Shown one piece after another: positions 1 through 6,868 of a stretch of 23,306 bases of DNA. The stretch's first letter is position 1, and each line of letters starts with the position of its first letter. Where the stretch lies: positions 1 to 23,306 of the IMG/VR virus record IMGVR_UViG_3300032285_000602; one strand, 5' to 3'. The notes beneath the pieces are model-generated. The model made no database searches, was not told the DNA's origin, and saw only the letters and a list, made by a program, of their open reading frames with translations. A program made the translations under genes and the position numbers. The stretch is from a virus.

Positions 1-1
1 A

Positions 2-418
2 AACAGAACCATTGAATTCCTAGATGATGTTGATACCTGGGAGGGCAGTGAAGAAACCGCCCATGAATCTTTGGACTTTGTTTCAGTAGAGGCATACTAC
101 GACTCAAGATTTGCAGGAGACAGTAGAGTCATAAAGCACAAGATGACCAGTGATCAATTCTTCTCAAATAATACAAAGACATATAACTTCATATACATAG
201 ATGGAGACCACACCGCTCTTCAGACCGCTATAGATGGTCTAAATGGCTTTAGGCACCTGGAACCAGGTGGGGTAATGGCATTTGATGATTACTGGTGGTA
301 TTACGGAGGTAAACCGTACTTAGAGCCTAAACGAGGTGTTGATGCAATTCTGTCAATCTGTGAGGGTGAATACACTCTGATTGAGACTGGCTATCAGGTA
401 TGGATTAAGAAGTGTTAG
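2..418 (+). CDS. Class I SAM-dependent methyltransferase, 3' part only (5' end outside window)
   Basis: The frame is open from base 2, so the gene begins upstream; 138 C-terminal residues are visible. The block YIDGDHT, followed about 18 residues later by LEPGGVMAFDDY, is the pattern of the Methyltransf_24 type of Rossmann methyltransferases: end of strand beta4 with its acidic pair, then the PGG turn and the DDY strand. The SAM-binding glycine loop would lie in the missing N-terminal part. The acceptor cannot be read from the sequence; relatives often sit in sugar or surface-polymer loci. Its stop overlaps the start of the glycosyltransferase gene by 7 bases, so the two are probably co-translated. 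A TTG at 71 could serve as a start, but coding sequence clearly continues upstream of it. Family assignment is fairly sure, substrate unknown. Confidence 0.75.
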   Translation, partial: NRTIEFLDDVDTWEGSEETAHESLDFVSVEAYYDSRFAGDSRVIKHKMTSDQFFSNNTKTYNFIYIDGDHTALQTAIDGLNGFRHLEPGGVMAFDDYWWYYGGKPYLEPKRGVDAILSICEGEYTLIETGYQVWIKKC

Positions 419-1143
419 ATAAATGTACCTATGAAGTCTTTCATACAGATACTGGAAATACTCTTCGAAATAAATCTTACGCCCATATTTTAGAAACAAT
501 GGCTGATATGCCAAGGCTTGGTTCTCCAACTTATTACTTAAATACTAAAGAAAAAGCAGAACAATATCTTTCTCAAAATGATTCTGTAAAAATAAATGTA
601 GTTCAAGATTATGCCCAACCAGGAGAGACTTTTCCACCTAGTTCTGGGGTGGTTGGAGTTTGGGCTAGTAACTATGAGGCTTACAAAGCCTTTTTAAAGA
701 CTGATAAAGAATACTTAATTATTTTTGAAGATGACATTACCCTTAGTAAAAATTTCTTTCCAGTGTTAGAAAAATACGTGAATGAACTTCCATATGACTG
801 GGATTTCTTTTCTTTTTTTGTTCCTGATGACTCTCTTTTTGCTTACAACCAAACCCATGACATTGGACAGTTATTTGTATGTAAGTCTTATCAACAATGG
901 TCTTGTGCTGGATACATGGTTAGTAGACAAGGAGCAGAAAAGGCTTTACGCAAAGTAAGAAACCAAGGTGCAGGAGCACCTATAGATTGGTACATTTTTA
1001 ATTTTAGAATGAAAAAAGAAGAAAACCAACCAATATTTGAAACCTACACATTAAAACCACAAGTTTATAAACCAATTAAGTTTTTATTAGGAGCAGCGCA
1101 ATACAGCCAAATACATAATGGCAGTACAGAAGTTATTTCTTAG
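412..1143 (+). CDS. GT25-like glycosyltransferase
   Basis: 243 residues. Residues 78-112 show the GT25 signature: a G-V-x-G-x-W-x-S-x-x-x-A-Y block (compare GEIGCxxSH in the family), then the strand YLIIFEDDITL with the acidic EDD (106-108), the likely metal/sugar-nucleotide site. A second conserved-looking block, CAGYMVSRQGAEKAL (165-179), matches the family's later 'Y-hydrophobic-S-x-x-G-A' region. GT25 includes lipooligosaccharide galactosyltransferases and animal procollagen galactosyltransferases. The start is GTG at 412; an in-frame stop directly upstream (406) excludes a longer form, and the 7-base overlap with the methyltransferase suggests coupling. The gene is visibly richer in A (AAA, TTA and ATT codons) than the minus-strand genes, hinting at separate origin. 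It runs head-on into the collagen-like fibre gene, overlapping its stop. The acceptor is unknown; fibre glycosylation is a hypothesis. Confidence 0.75.
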   Translation: MLDKCTYEVFHTDTGNTLRNKSYAHILETMADMPRLGSPTYYLNTKEKAEQYLSQNDSVKINVVQDYAQPGETFPPSSGVVGVWASNYEAYKAFLKTDKEYLIIFEDDITLSKNFFPVLEKYVNELPYDWDFFSFFVPDDSLFAYNQTHDIGQLFVCKSYQQWSCAGYMVSRQGAEKALRKVRNQGAGAPIDWYIFNFRMKKEENQPIFETYTLKPQVYKPIKFLLGAAQYSQIHNGSTEVIS

Positions 1144-3143
1144 TATCTACCCATAACTTGATTTATTGCAACTTCATCAGTTGCACCGCTGGTTCCTTGA
1201 GTTCCTTGTACACCAGTTCCAATGACACCTTGGGTTCCTTGAGTGCCTTGAGCGCCAAGAGTGCCTTGTGTACCCTGCACACCTTGTGTGCCTTGGGTTC
1301 CTTGAGTTCCTTGTACGCCCTGAGTACCGTTTGCACCTTGAGTACCTTGTGCGCCAGTTGCACCTTGTGCACCTGTTGCTCCTTGAGCACCAGTAGTTCC
1401 CTGTGCACCAGTTGAACCTAATGTGCCTTGTACTCCTTGTGTGCCTTGTGTTCCCTGTACTCCTTGAGCACCAAGTGCACCTTGAGCACCTAGAGTTCCC
1501 TGAGTTCCCTGTGCACCAGTGTTTCCTAAAGTTCCTTGGGTTCCTTGCGTGCCTTGAGTTCCCTGGGTTCCTTGTGTGCCTTGAGTTCCCTGTGTACCTT
1601 GAATACCTTGATAGTTAAGTTGAGCAACACGGATAACAGCACCAGATGCTGCTGGTACAGGAGAGGATGCGGTTACCGCATTAAGGAAGAGGTTAGTTGA
1701 ATCGCCGTTCCAATATACTTCATAGTAGTCATTAGCAGTTGCATTTACTTGCCATGTCCACGCAGCGATTATTGGGCTGGTATTTGTTACAACAGAGTCA
1801 AATGCAGTAGAGACTGCAGTTGTTCCATTTTTAACAAGCCAAAAGTTTGCTTGCTTGTTTCCTGGGCCTGTTACTGCAAGTTGTCCAGCAAAGTCAATAA
1901 GGTAAGTTCCTGTTACTGGCACTGTCACACGAGTAAGGTTTGTGCCATTTGTAACTAAGGTGACACCATTGGCAATATTTGTTGAATCAAACTTAACTGC
2001 TTCTCCGCCAGTTGTTGCTGATTGGTCTACAGTTGAGTAGAAAGAACCGTAGTTAGCAATAACGCCGCCAGCGCCAGTAGCACCAGTTGTACCCTGAGTA
2101 CCAGTACCAGTTGTTTGTGTCCAAAGAATTGGGTCGGTATCAATTTTGATAAATCCACCACTAATAGAACCAGAACCATATTGAATCCATGACTGTCCTG
2201 CTTGTGTATTGCCAGAAACTACAAGTACAAAGTCACCGTAACTAACTTCACCAATGCTACTGTCATCATAATCAGATGCACGAGTTAAGGTCCATTTAGA
2301 ACCAGCAGCACCTTGTGCAGTAACTACATAAATACCATTTTGAGTTGTTGTTGCTTGGTTTTTTACAAGAATACGTTGATTGTTAGTAGCGTTAACTCCG
2401 TCAACAACAAGTTGTCCATTGGTAGTAGCAACCAAAGTTGCACCAATACCTGTTCCTCCAGCAGCATCTGTGGAACCAGGTGTGTATGTAGGTGAGTTAG
2501 GAAGAACCGCTGCAGTTGCTAAAGCAACTGAGAGGTGAGCGTTATTTATATTTGCTGGGCCCTGTACACCTTGTGTACCTTGAACGCCTTGAACACCTTG
2601 AGTTCCCTGTGTACCCTGAGTTCCTTGAGTTCCTTGTGCACCCAAAGTTCCTTGCACACCCTGAGTACCTTGTGCACCCTGTGCACCAAGAGTGCCTTGT
2701 ACACCCTGAGTTCCTTGAATACCTTGAACACCTTGTGAACCAGTAGTTCCCTGAGTACCTTGAGTTCCCTGTGTACCTTGGGTTCCCTGTGTACCTTGAG
2801 TTCCTTGAATTGAAAGACTTTGTACACCTTGGGTTCCCTGTGTACCTTGTGTTCCCTGTGTACCTTGGGTGCCTTGAACGCCTTGTGTGCCTTGTACACC
2901 CTGAATACCTTGTACGCCTTGTACGCCTTGTACACCTTGTGTGCCTTGCACACCTTGTGTGCCTTGTGTTCCTTGAATACCTTGAAGTCCACCGTAGGCT
3001 AAACCAGCCCAGTCAGAAACTCCATTACCAACTTTAAATTTACCAGTGTCAGTCTCAACACCCATTTCACCAGCAGCAAGGGTCGGATTATTAGAGGTCC
3101 ATTGAGCCGCAGTACCACGACGTAATTTAATTGTTACTGACAT
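1140..3143 (-). CDS. Collagen-like phage tail fibre with C1q-like domain
   Basis: 667 residues. 1-51 is an N-terminal module common in phage fibres (RRGTAAQW, then AAGEMGVETDTGKFKVG, a W and a GLAY end). 52-195 is a collagen-like array, almost entirely G-T-Q or G-V-Q, with one break at 108-112. 199-345 is a globular module with the pattern VDGV..N.QRILVKNQ...NGIYVV....W.L.RASD seen in many tail fibres. 361-511 resembles a C1q/TNF-like jelly roll (YGSFYSTVDQ start, VTVPVTGTYLIDF strand, FWLVKNGT). 512-653 is a second collagen-like array, followed by a 14-residue tail. The protein is probably a trimeric virion fibre for host attachment. Its ATG shares one base with the stop of the gene upstream (TAATG). 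Its stop overlaps that of the convergent glycosyltransferase gene. Fibre role is confident; receptor unknown. Confidence 0.85.
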   Translation of the reverse strand: MSVTIKLRRGTAAQWTSNNPTLAAGEMGVETDTGKFKVGNGVSDWAGLAYGGLQGIQGTQGTQGVQGTQGVQGVQGVQGIQGVQGTQGVQGTQGTQGTQGTQGTQGVQSLSIQGTQGTQGTQGTQGTQGTQGTTGSQGVQGIQGTQGVQGTLGAQGAQGTQGVQGTLGAQGTQGTQGTQGTQGVQGVQGTQGVQGPANINNAHLSVALATAAVLPNSPTYTPGSTDAAGGTGIGATLVATTNGQLVVDGVNATNNQRILVKNQATTTQNGIYVVTAQGAAGSKWTLTRASDYDDSSIGEVSYGDFVLVVSGNTQAGQSWIQYGSGSISGGFIKIDTDPILWTQTTGTGTQGTTGATGAGGVIANYGSFYSTVDQSATTGGEAVKFDSTNIANGVTLVTNGTNLTRVTVPVTGTYLIDFAGQLAVTGPGNKQANFWLVKNGTTAVSTAFDSVVTNTSPIIAAWTWQVNATANDYYEVYWNGDSTNLFLNAVTASSPVPAASGAVIRVAQLNYQGIQGTQGTQGTQGTQGTQGTQGTQGTLGNTGAQGTQGTLGAQGALGAQGVQGTQGTQGVQGTLGSTGAQGTTGAQGATGAQGATGAQGTQGANGTQGVQGTQGTQGTQGVQGTQGTLGAQGTQGTQGVIGTGVQGTQGTSGATDEVAINQVMGRY
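1185..1610 (-). repeat. Collagen-like G-X-Q array, fibre 1 (C-terminal)
   Basis: Encodes residues 512-653 of the same fibre. It is more mixed than the first array, with GTLG, GAQG and GATG variants, and ends 14 codons before the stop. Confidence 0.9.
2559..2990 (-). repeat. Collagen-like G-X-Q array, fibre 1 (N-terminal)
   Basis: Encodes residues 52-195 of the 667-residue fibre as Gly-x-Gln triplets, mostly GTQ and GVQ. The one clear break is at residues 108-112. A 9-base unit is repeated at the DNA level with frequent synonymous differences. Confidence 0.9.
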
Positions 3144-3424
3144 TACATTACTCCTCCACCATCATAGGAAAGTGTATAGGTATCACTACCACCTGCTTCA
3201 TCTCCGCCTTCTACAATACCTTTGACGGTATCAGATCCCCCTGCTTCATCTCCGCCTTCAAGTATGTTTGCAGAAGGACTAGAAAGAATTTCAAGCCACT
3301 GTATTCCATCAAATACGTACACATTTCGTGTATCAGTATTGTAATAGAGATCACCAACATAACGACCAGTAGGCTCTGAACCTACAGCCAGTACGTTAAG
3401 TGGTACTAGGGCTCTTTTACTCAC
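3143..3424 (-). CDS. Small fibre-associated protein with duplicated acidic motif
   Basis: 93 residues, starting at GTG 3424 with AAAGG nine bases upstream. Residues 20-43 (RYVGDLYYNTDTRNVYVFDGIQW) match the short 'YYNT..VYV.DG..W' module used at the N-termini of phage fibres; the 947-residue neighbour has an equivalent one at residues 36-55. The C-terminal part contains the acidic Gly-rich unit EGGDEAGGSDT twice (56-66 and 72-82), produced by a 48-bp tandem duplication. There is no collagen-like segment. It lies between two collagen-like fibre genes, 4 bases after one and in TAATG overlap with the next, so it is probably a fibre accessory or assembly protein. The function is inferred from the module and position only. 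Confidence 0.6.
   Translation of the reverse strand: MSKRALVPLNVLAVGSEPTGRYVGDLYYNTDTRNVYVFDGIQWLEILSSPSANILEGGDEAGGSDTVKGIVEGGDEAGGSDTYTLSYDGGGVM
3192..3259 (-). repeat. 48-bp tandem duplication in the small fibre-associated gene
   Basis: An identical 20-base stretch occurs at 3192-3211 and 3240-3259, 48 bases apart, encoding the two EGGDEAGGSDT units. The exact match suggests a recent event. Confidence 0.85.
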
Positions 3425-3428
3425 TAAT

Positions 3429-6272
3429 TTATGCCTTTACTACTACCCTGTAAGCCTGAGTTGTAACTGGAGCCACTGCAAATCCAATTGTAACTGTGTT
3501 ATTTGTTACATAAACAACATCTGTTACAACTTCGGCCTTTGTAGTTGTATCCCATACTGTAACTAGGATATCTGTAGTTCCAAGGTTGTGTATAACTGTA
3601 AACTGCGTAGTTCCAGTTGCACCATTGTCTGTTGAATCTCCAGTAATGGTATCTGCATATGTTCCAAGTTGACCAGAAGTACCTTGAGCACCTTGTAGAC
3701 CATCAATACCTTGGATACCATCTGTACCTTGTGTACCTTGTGTACCAGTGGTTCCCTGTACACCTGTAGCACCGTCAAGGTTTACTGTCCAAGAAGCATA
3801 GGTTCCTGAACCAATGTAATCCTTGATATCAAATGTTAAGTTACCGTTACCGCCGTTGTAGCCAGTTACAGTTGCATGCATCAAGTTGTAGGCATCGTAA
3901 GCAATTACAATGTCTTGACCTACTGAATAACTTAGGCCTGTTTCAACTGTGAATGTAACGTTTGTATCTACTTGAAGTGTGAAAGAATCTGATGCAGTTG
4001 TGCGGTAGCGGTCAGAGTGTCCCTCAGTACCTTGGGCGCCATCTGTACCTTGAGTACCTTGGGCTCCATCAGTACCTTGAGTACCTTGGGTACCGTCTGT
4101 ACCTTGAGTTCCCTGGGTTCCATCAGTACCTTGTGTGCCCTGTGTGCCTTGTGTGCCATCAGTGCCCTGTGTTCCTTGAACACCTTGTGCAGAAAGTAAT
4201 GTCCAGAACGCTCCTTCTGAAGGAGTATCTCCAACATTGCCACCATGAGCATCAATGCGGTACCAAGTTTGTCCTTCGTAAGTTGCTACATCGCCAATTG
4301 CATATGGTAGTCCTGGATTATAGGCACCAGTAAAGTTCCAAAGGGCCGCTGTACCTTGAGTACCCTGAGTTCCATCAGTACCCTGAGTACCCTGAGTTCC
4401 GTCTGTTCCCTGAGTACCGTCTGTACCCTGTGTACCCTGTTGTCCGTCAACGCCCTGTGTACCTTGTACACCTTGTTGACCTTCAGTTCCTTGTACACCT
4501 TGGGTTCCATCAGTTCCTTGAGTACCTTGAGTTCCTTGGGTTCCCTGTACACCTTGAGTACCGTCAGTACCCTGCGTGCCTTGGGCTCCATCGGTACCTT
4601 GAGTTCCTTGTGAACCTGTCGTACCTTGAACACCAGTTGCACCATCAAGGTTTACTGACCAAGAGTCGTAATCTCCAATACCAACGTAATCTTTAATGTC
4701 AACATTAAGTTCATTTGTTATTGCAGTGTAAGAAACTACTCTAGCGTGGATAAGGTTTTCAGAGTCAGCAGCAATAACAACATCTTGACCAACTGAGTAA
4801 CTAAGGTCTGCGTCGTTAAGGACAAAAGTCTGATTTGAATTAGAACCTAGTACATAATCAGTGTAAGAAGTTGTGCGGTAACGGTCTGAATGACCTTCTG
4901 TACCTTGAGCACCTTCTGTACCTTGAACGCCTTGTTGACCTTCTGTACCTTGTACACCTTGTTGACCTTCAGTTCCTTGTACACCTTGTGTACCATCGGT
5001 ACCCTGTGTTCCTTGTGTACCTTGTGTGCCTTGAGTTCCTTGTTGACCCTCTACACCTTGAGTACCTTGTACACCCTGAGTTCCATCGGTTCCTTGAGTA
5101 CCTTGTTGACCTTCAGTTCCTTGAGTACCATCTGTACCTTGGGCTCCTTGTGTACCGTCAGTACCCTGTGTGCCTTGGGTACCTTGTACGCCTTGAACAC
5201 CTTGTACGCCTTGAGTACCTTGGGTTCCTTGAGTACCCTGTGTACCGTCAGTACCTTGCGTACCTTGAGCACCAGTATCACCTTTGTCACCAACTCGTGC
5301 AAATGTTAGATATGCATTGTCATTGTTGTTAAGTGATAGAGATCCTGAAACAAACGCAACTGGAACTGTAAAGTAATTTCCACCGTTTTCATTATGTAGT
5401 CCAACGATTTGGAAGAATGCATAGTTAAGAGGGTTAGTAACATCTGTTACCTTAAACGTACCCTTAATCTGTGAGGTTGAATCATCAATTGTTTGTAAGA
5501 AAGAAGTAATGTCTGTTGCGTTTGCATCGATGTTGTCGATGTAAAGTTCAGTTACAGATGAGAAGTTTGTAGAGTCAAATTTAAAGTTACCCGCAGTTGG
5601 GTCTGTATCTGAAGTGTTTGTTAGGTAGTTGTACTCAAAAGTTTCTCCACCAAATGTACCTGTGGCACCTTGAGTACCATCTGTACCCTGAGTACCTTGC
5701 ACACCTTGGGTACCATCAATACCTTGGGTACCTTGTGTACCATCGGTTCCTTGAGTACCGTCAGTACCTTGGGTACCATCAGTACCTTGTGTACCTTGTG
5801 TACCGTCAGTTCCTTGAGTTCCTTGAGTACCATCTGTACCTTGGGTACCTTGTGTTCCATCAGTACCTTGGGTACCTTGTGTACCATCGGTTCCTTGAGT
5901 ACCTTGCGTGCCATCAGTACCTTGAGTTCCCTGTGTACCATCGGTTCCCTGTGTACCTTGGGTACCGTCTGTACCTTGAGTACCATCAGTACCTTGAGTT
6001 CCCTGTGTACCTTGCTGACCTTCTACACCTTGTGTTCCTTGAGTACCTTGTGTACCTTGAGTTCCTTGCACACCTTGAGTTCCTTGAGTACCTTGGCTTG
6101 CGTTGATCCACTCAGAACCGTTCCATGTCTTTACAACCTTATCGTCAGTGTCATAGTAAATCTGACCTTCGACTGGGTTGGCTGGTCTATTTATCGTTGC
6201 GAGATTTTGAACACGGGCATTTTGTAATTCTAATTTGCCTAAATCAATTGGGGTTAAAAACTTACGGGCCAT
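3429..6272 (-). CDS. Large multidomain collagen-like tail fibre
   Basis: 947 residues, the longest gene here. The N-terminal module (1-58) has the fibre pattern GQIYYDTDD...TWNGSEW. Five collagen-like arrays (60-207, 329-459, 546-641, 696-750, 836-868), mostly G-T-Q/G-T-D/G-V-Q/G-Q-Q triplets, alternate with globular domains. 208-328 is an unidentified beta-rich module. 461-545 and 752-835 are two copies of the same domain (HSDRYRTT...LSYSVGQD...DIKDY.G....SW.VNLDGATG). 643-695 resembles a chitin-binding CBM5/12-like module (WNFTGAYNPGLPYAIGDVATY...W). 869-947 is a C-terminal beta domain with the IHNLGT motif, like that of the 193-residue fibre. AAGGAG lies ten bases before the ATG. It probably acts as an adhesin on the virion with several sugar-binding heads; the CBM-like assignment is tentative. 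Confidence 0.85.
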   Translation of the reverse strand: MARKFLTPIDLGKLELQNARVQNLATINRPANPVEGQIYYDTDDKVVKTWNGSEWINASQGTQGTQGVQGTQGTQGTQGTQGVEGQQGTQGTQGTDGTQGTDGTQGTQGTDGTQGTQGTDGTQGTQGTDGTQGTQGTDGTQGTQGTDGTQGTQGTDGTQGTQGTDGTQGTDGTQGTDGTQGTQGIDGTQGVQGTQGTDGTQGATGTFGGETFEYNYLTNTSDTDPTAGNFKFDSTNFSSVTELYIDNIDANATDITSFLQTIDDSTSQIKGTFKVTDVTNPLNYAFFQIVGLHNENGGNYFTVPVAFVSGSLSLNNNDNAYLTFARVGDKGDTGAQGTQGTDGTQGTQGTQGTQGVQGVQGVQGTQGTQGTDGTQGAQGTDGTQGTEGQQGTQGTDGTQGVQGTQGVEGQQGTQGTQGTQGTQGTDGTQGVQGTEGQQGVQGTEGQQGVQGTEGAQGTEGHSDRYRTTSYTDYVLGSNSNQTFVLNDADLSYSVGQDVVIAADSENLIHARVVSYTAITNELNVDIKDYVGIGDYDSWSVNLDGATGVQGTTGSQGTQGTDGAQGTQGTDGTQGVQGTQGTQGTQGTDGTQGVQGTEGQQGVQGTQGVDGQQGTQGTDGTQGTDGTQGTQGTDGTQGTQGTAALWNFTGAYNPGLPYAIGDVATYEGQTWYRIDAHGGNVGDTPSEGAFWTLLSAQGVQGTQGTDGTQGTQGTQGTDGTQGTQGTDGTQGTQGTDGAQGTQGTDGAQGTEGHSDRYRTTASDSFTLQVDTNVTFTVETGLSYSVGQDIVIAYDAYNLMHATVTGYNGGNGNLTFDIKDYIGSGTYASWTVNLDGATGVQGTTGTQGTQGTDGIQGIDGLQGAQGTSGQLGTYADTITGDSTDNGATGTTQFTVIHNLGTTDILVTVWDTTTKAEVVTDVVYVTNNTVTIGFAVAPVTTQAYRVVVKA
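3669..3767 (-). repeat. Collagen-like array, large fibre (fifth)
   Basis: Encodes residues 836-868, eleven triplets leading into the C-terminal domain. Confidence 0.85.
3768..4019 (-). repeat. HSDRYRTT domain, copy 2
   Basis: Residues 752-835 of the large fibre, one residue shorter than copy 1, with the same ends and a diverged central part. Confidence 0.85.
4023..4187 (-). repeat. Collagen-like array, large fibre (fourth)
   Basis: Encodes residues 696-750, a short array of GTQGTQGTD/GTDGAQ units between the CBM-like module and the second HSDRYRTT domain. Confidence 0.88.
4350..4637 (-). repeat. Collagen-like array, large fibre (third)
   Basis: Encodes residues 546-641, between the first HSDRYRTT domain and the CBM-like module. 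Confidence 0.88.
4638..4892 (-). repeat. HSDRYRTT domain, copy 1
   Basis: Residues 461-545 of the large fibre. It pairs with the copy at 3768-4019: both begin HSDRYRTT, share LSYSVGQD, DIKDY and W-x-VNLDGATG, and run on into the same GVQGTTG collagen start. The middles differ, so the duplication is old or under diversifying selection. Confidence 0.85.
4896..5288 (-). repeat. Collagen-like array, large fibre (second)
   Basis: Encodes residues 329-459. Contains GTEGQQGVQ and GVEGQQGTQ variants besides GTQ and GTD, and ends at the first HSDRYRTT domain. Confidence 0.88.
5652..6095 (-). repeat. Collagen-like array, large fibre (first)
   Basis: Encodes residues 60-207 of the 947-residue fibre. 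The core is a nine-residue unit GTQGTQGTD, a 27-base tandem repeat, giving a regular aspartate every third triplet. Confidence 0.9.
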
Positions 6273-6286
6273 GTTGCTTTATCTCC

Positions 6287-6868
6287 TTAAGATAAGTAAG
6301 CGTATCCACTAAACGACGATTGGAATGAGACCGTAAGTGAGTTCAAATTAGTGTACGTAATTTCACCTTCTACAATGTTACCAGCAGAGTCTACAACTGT
6401 AACGTTGGGCTTAAATCCTAAATTATGATTAATTATCCAAGAGTTACTTGCTGCTCCCTGAGTGTGTTCATATGAAACTCTAGATACAAGGTTTTCAATA
6501 CTTCCTGCGTCACCTTTAGTTCCTTGTACACCTTGGGTACCAGAACCAGTATTTCCTTGAATACCCTGTACACCTTGTAAACCTTGAGTACCAGCACCTG
6601 TAGAACCTTGTACACCCTGCGTTCCTGATCCAGTTGAACCTTGTACACCTTGGGTTCCTATACCCGTTGTTCCCTGTACACCCTGCGTTCCTTGAGAACC
6701 ACGAACGCCCTGAGTACCTTGTGCACCAGTAGTTGCACCGCCGCCTCCAGTACAAGAATTGCAACCACAAGAAGCAGCGTGAAATGTTCCTTGAGGAGTT
6801 GTAATTAATACAACATCATTTACACCAGTAACAGGTGGTGTTCCTGGGCGTTTATATTGTGGACTCAT
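6287..6868 (-). CDS. Short collagen-like fibre protein with HNLG C-terminal domain
   Basis: 193 residues. 1-44 is a short N-terminal segment ending in a CGCNSC cysteine cluster (34-39) and GGGG. 45-122 is collagen-like, here as longer imperfect units such as GTQGVQGSTGSG in which an extra glycine interrupts the triplet register every 10-13 residues. 126-193 is a small beta domain containing WIINHNLGFKPNVTVVD, the same 'HNLG' fold type as the C-terminus of the large fibre. The ATG overlaps the upstream stop by four bases (ATGA), so it is translationally coupled to the connector-like gene. The cysteine cluster could cross-link trimers or bind a metal; neither is shown. Likely a minor fibre or a base for the larger ones. 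Confidence 0.78.
   Translation of the reverse strand: MSPQYKRPGTPPVTGVNDVVLITTPQGTFHAASCGCNSCTGGGGATTGAQGTQGVRGSQGTQGVQGTTGIGTQGVQGSTGSGTQGVQGSTGAGTQGLQGVQGIQGNTGSGTQGVQGTKGDAGSIENLVSRVSYEHTQGAASNSWIINHNLGFKPNVTVVDSAGNIVEGEITYTNLNSLTVSFQSSFSGYAYLS
6503..6736 (-). repeat. Collagen-like array, short fibre
   Basis: Encodes residues 45-122 of the 193-residue fibre. Extra glycine-containing steps (TTGIG, STGSG, STGAG, NTGSG) interrupt the triplet phase every 10-13 residues. Confidence 0.85.

Noticed and set aside
2546-2992. Minus-strand frame of about 148 codons, Lys/Val/His-rich, inside the first fibre
   Set aside because: It is an alternative frame of the same repeat, with no independent start signal, while the main frame has flanking folded domains.
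4871-6227. Long plus-strand frames rich in Leu, Tyr, Ser and Thr across the collagen-like arrays
   Set aside because: They are antisense shadows of the 9-base periodic arrays; the periodic codons stay stop-free in other frames and the products are low-complexity.
1185-6736. CRISPR-like array from regular repeats
   Set aside because: The repeats have no spacers, are in frame with Gly-x-Gln triplets and lie within fibre genes.
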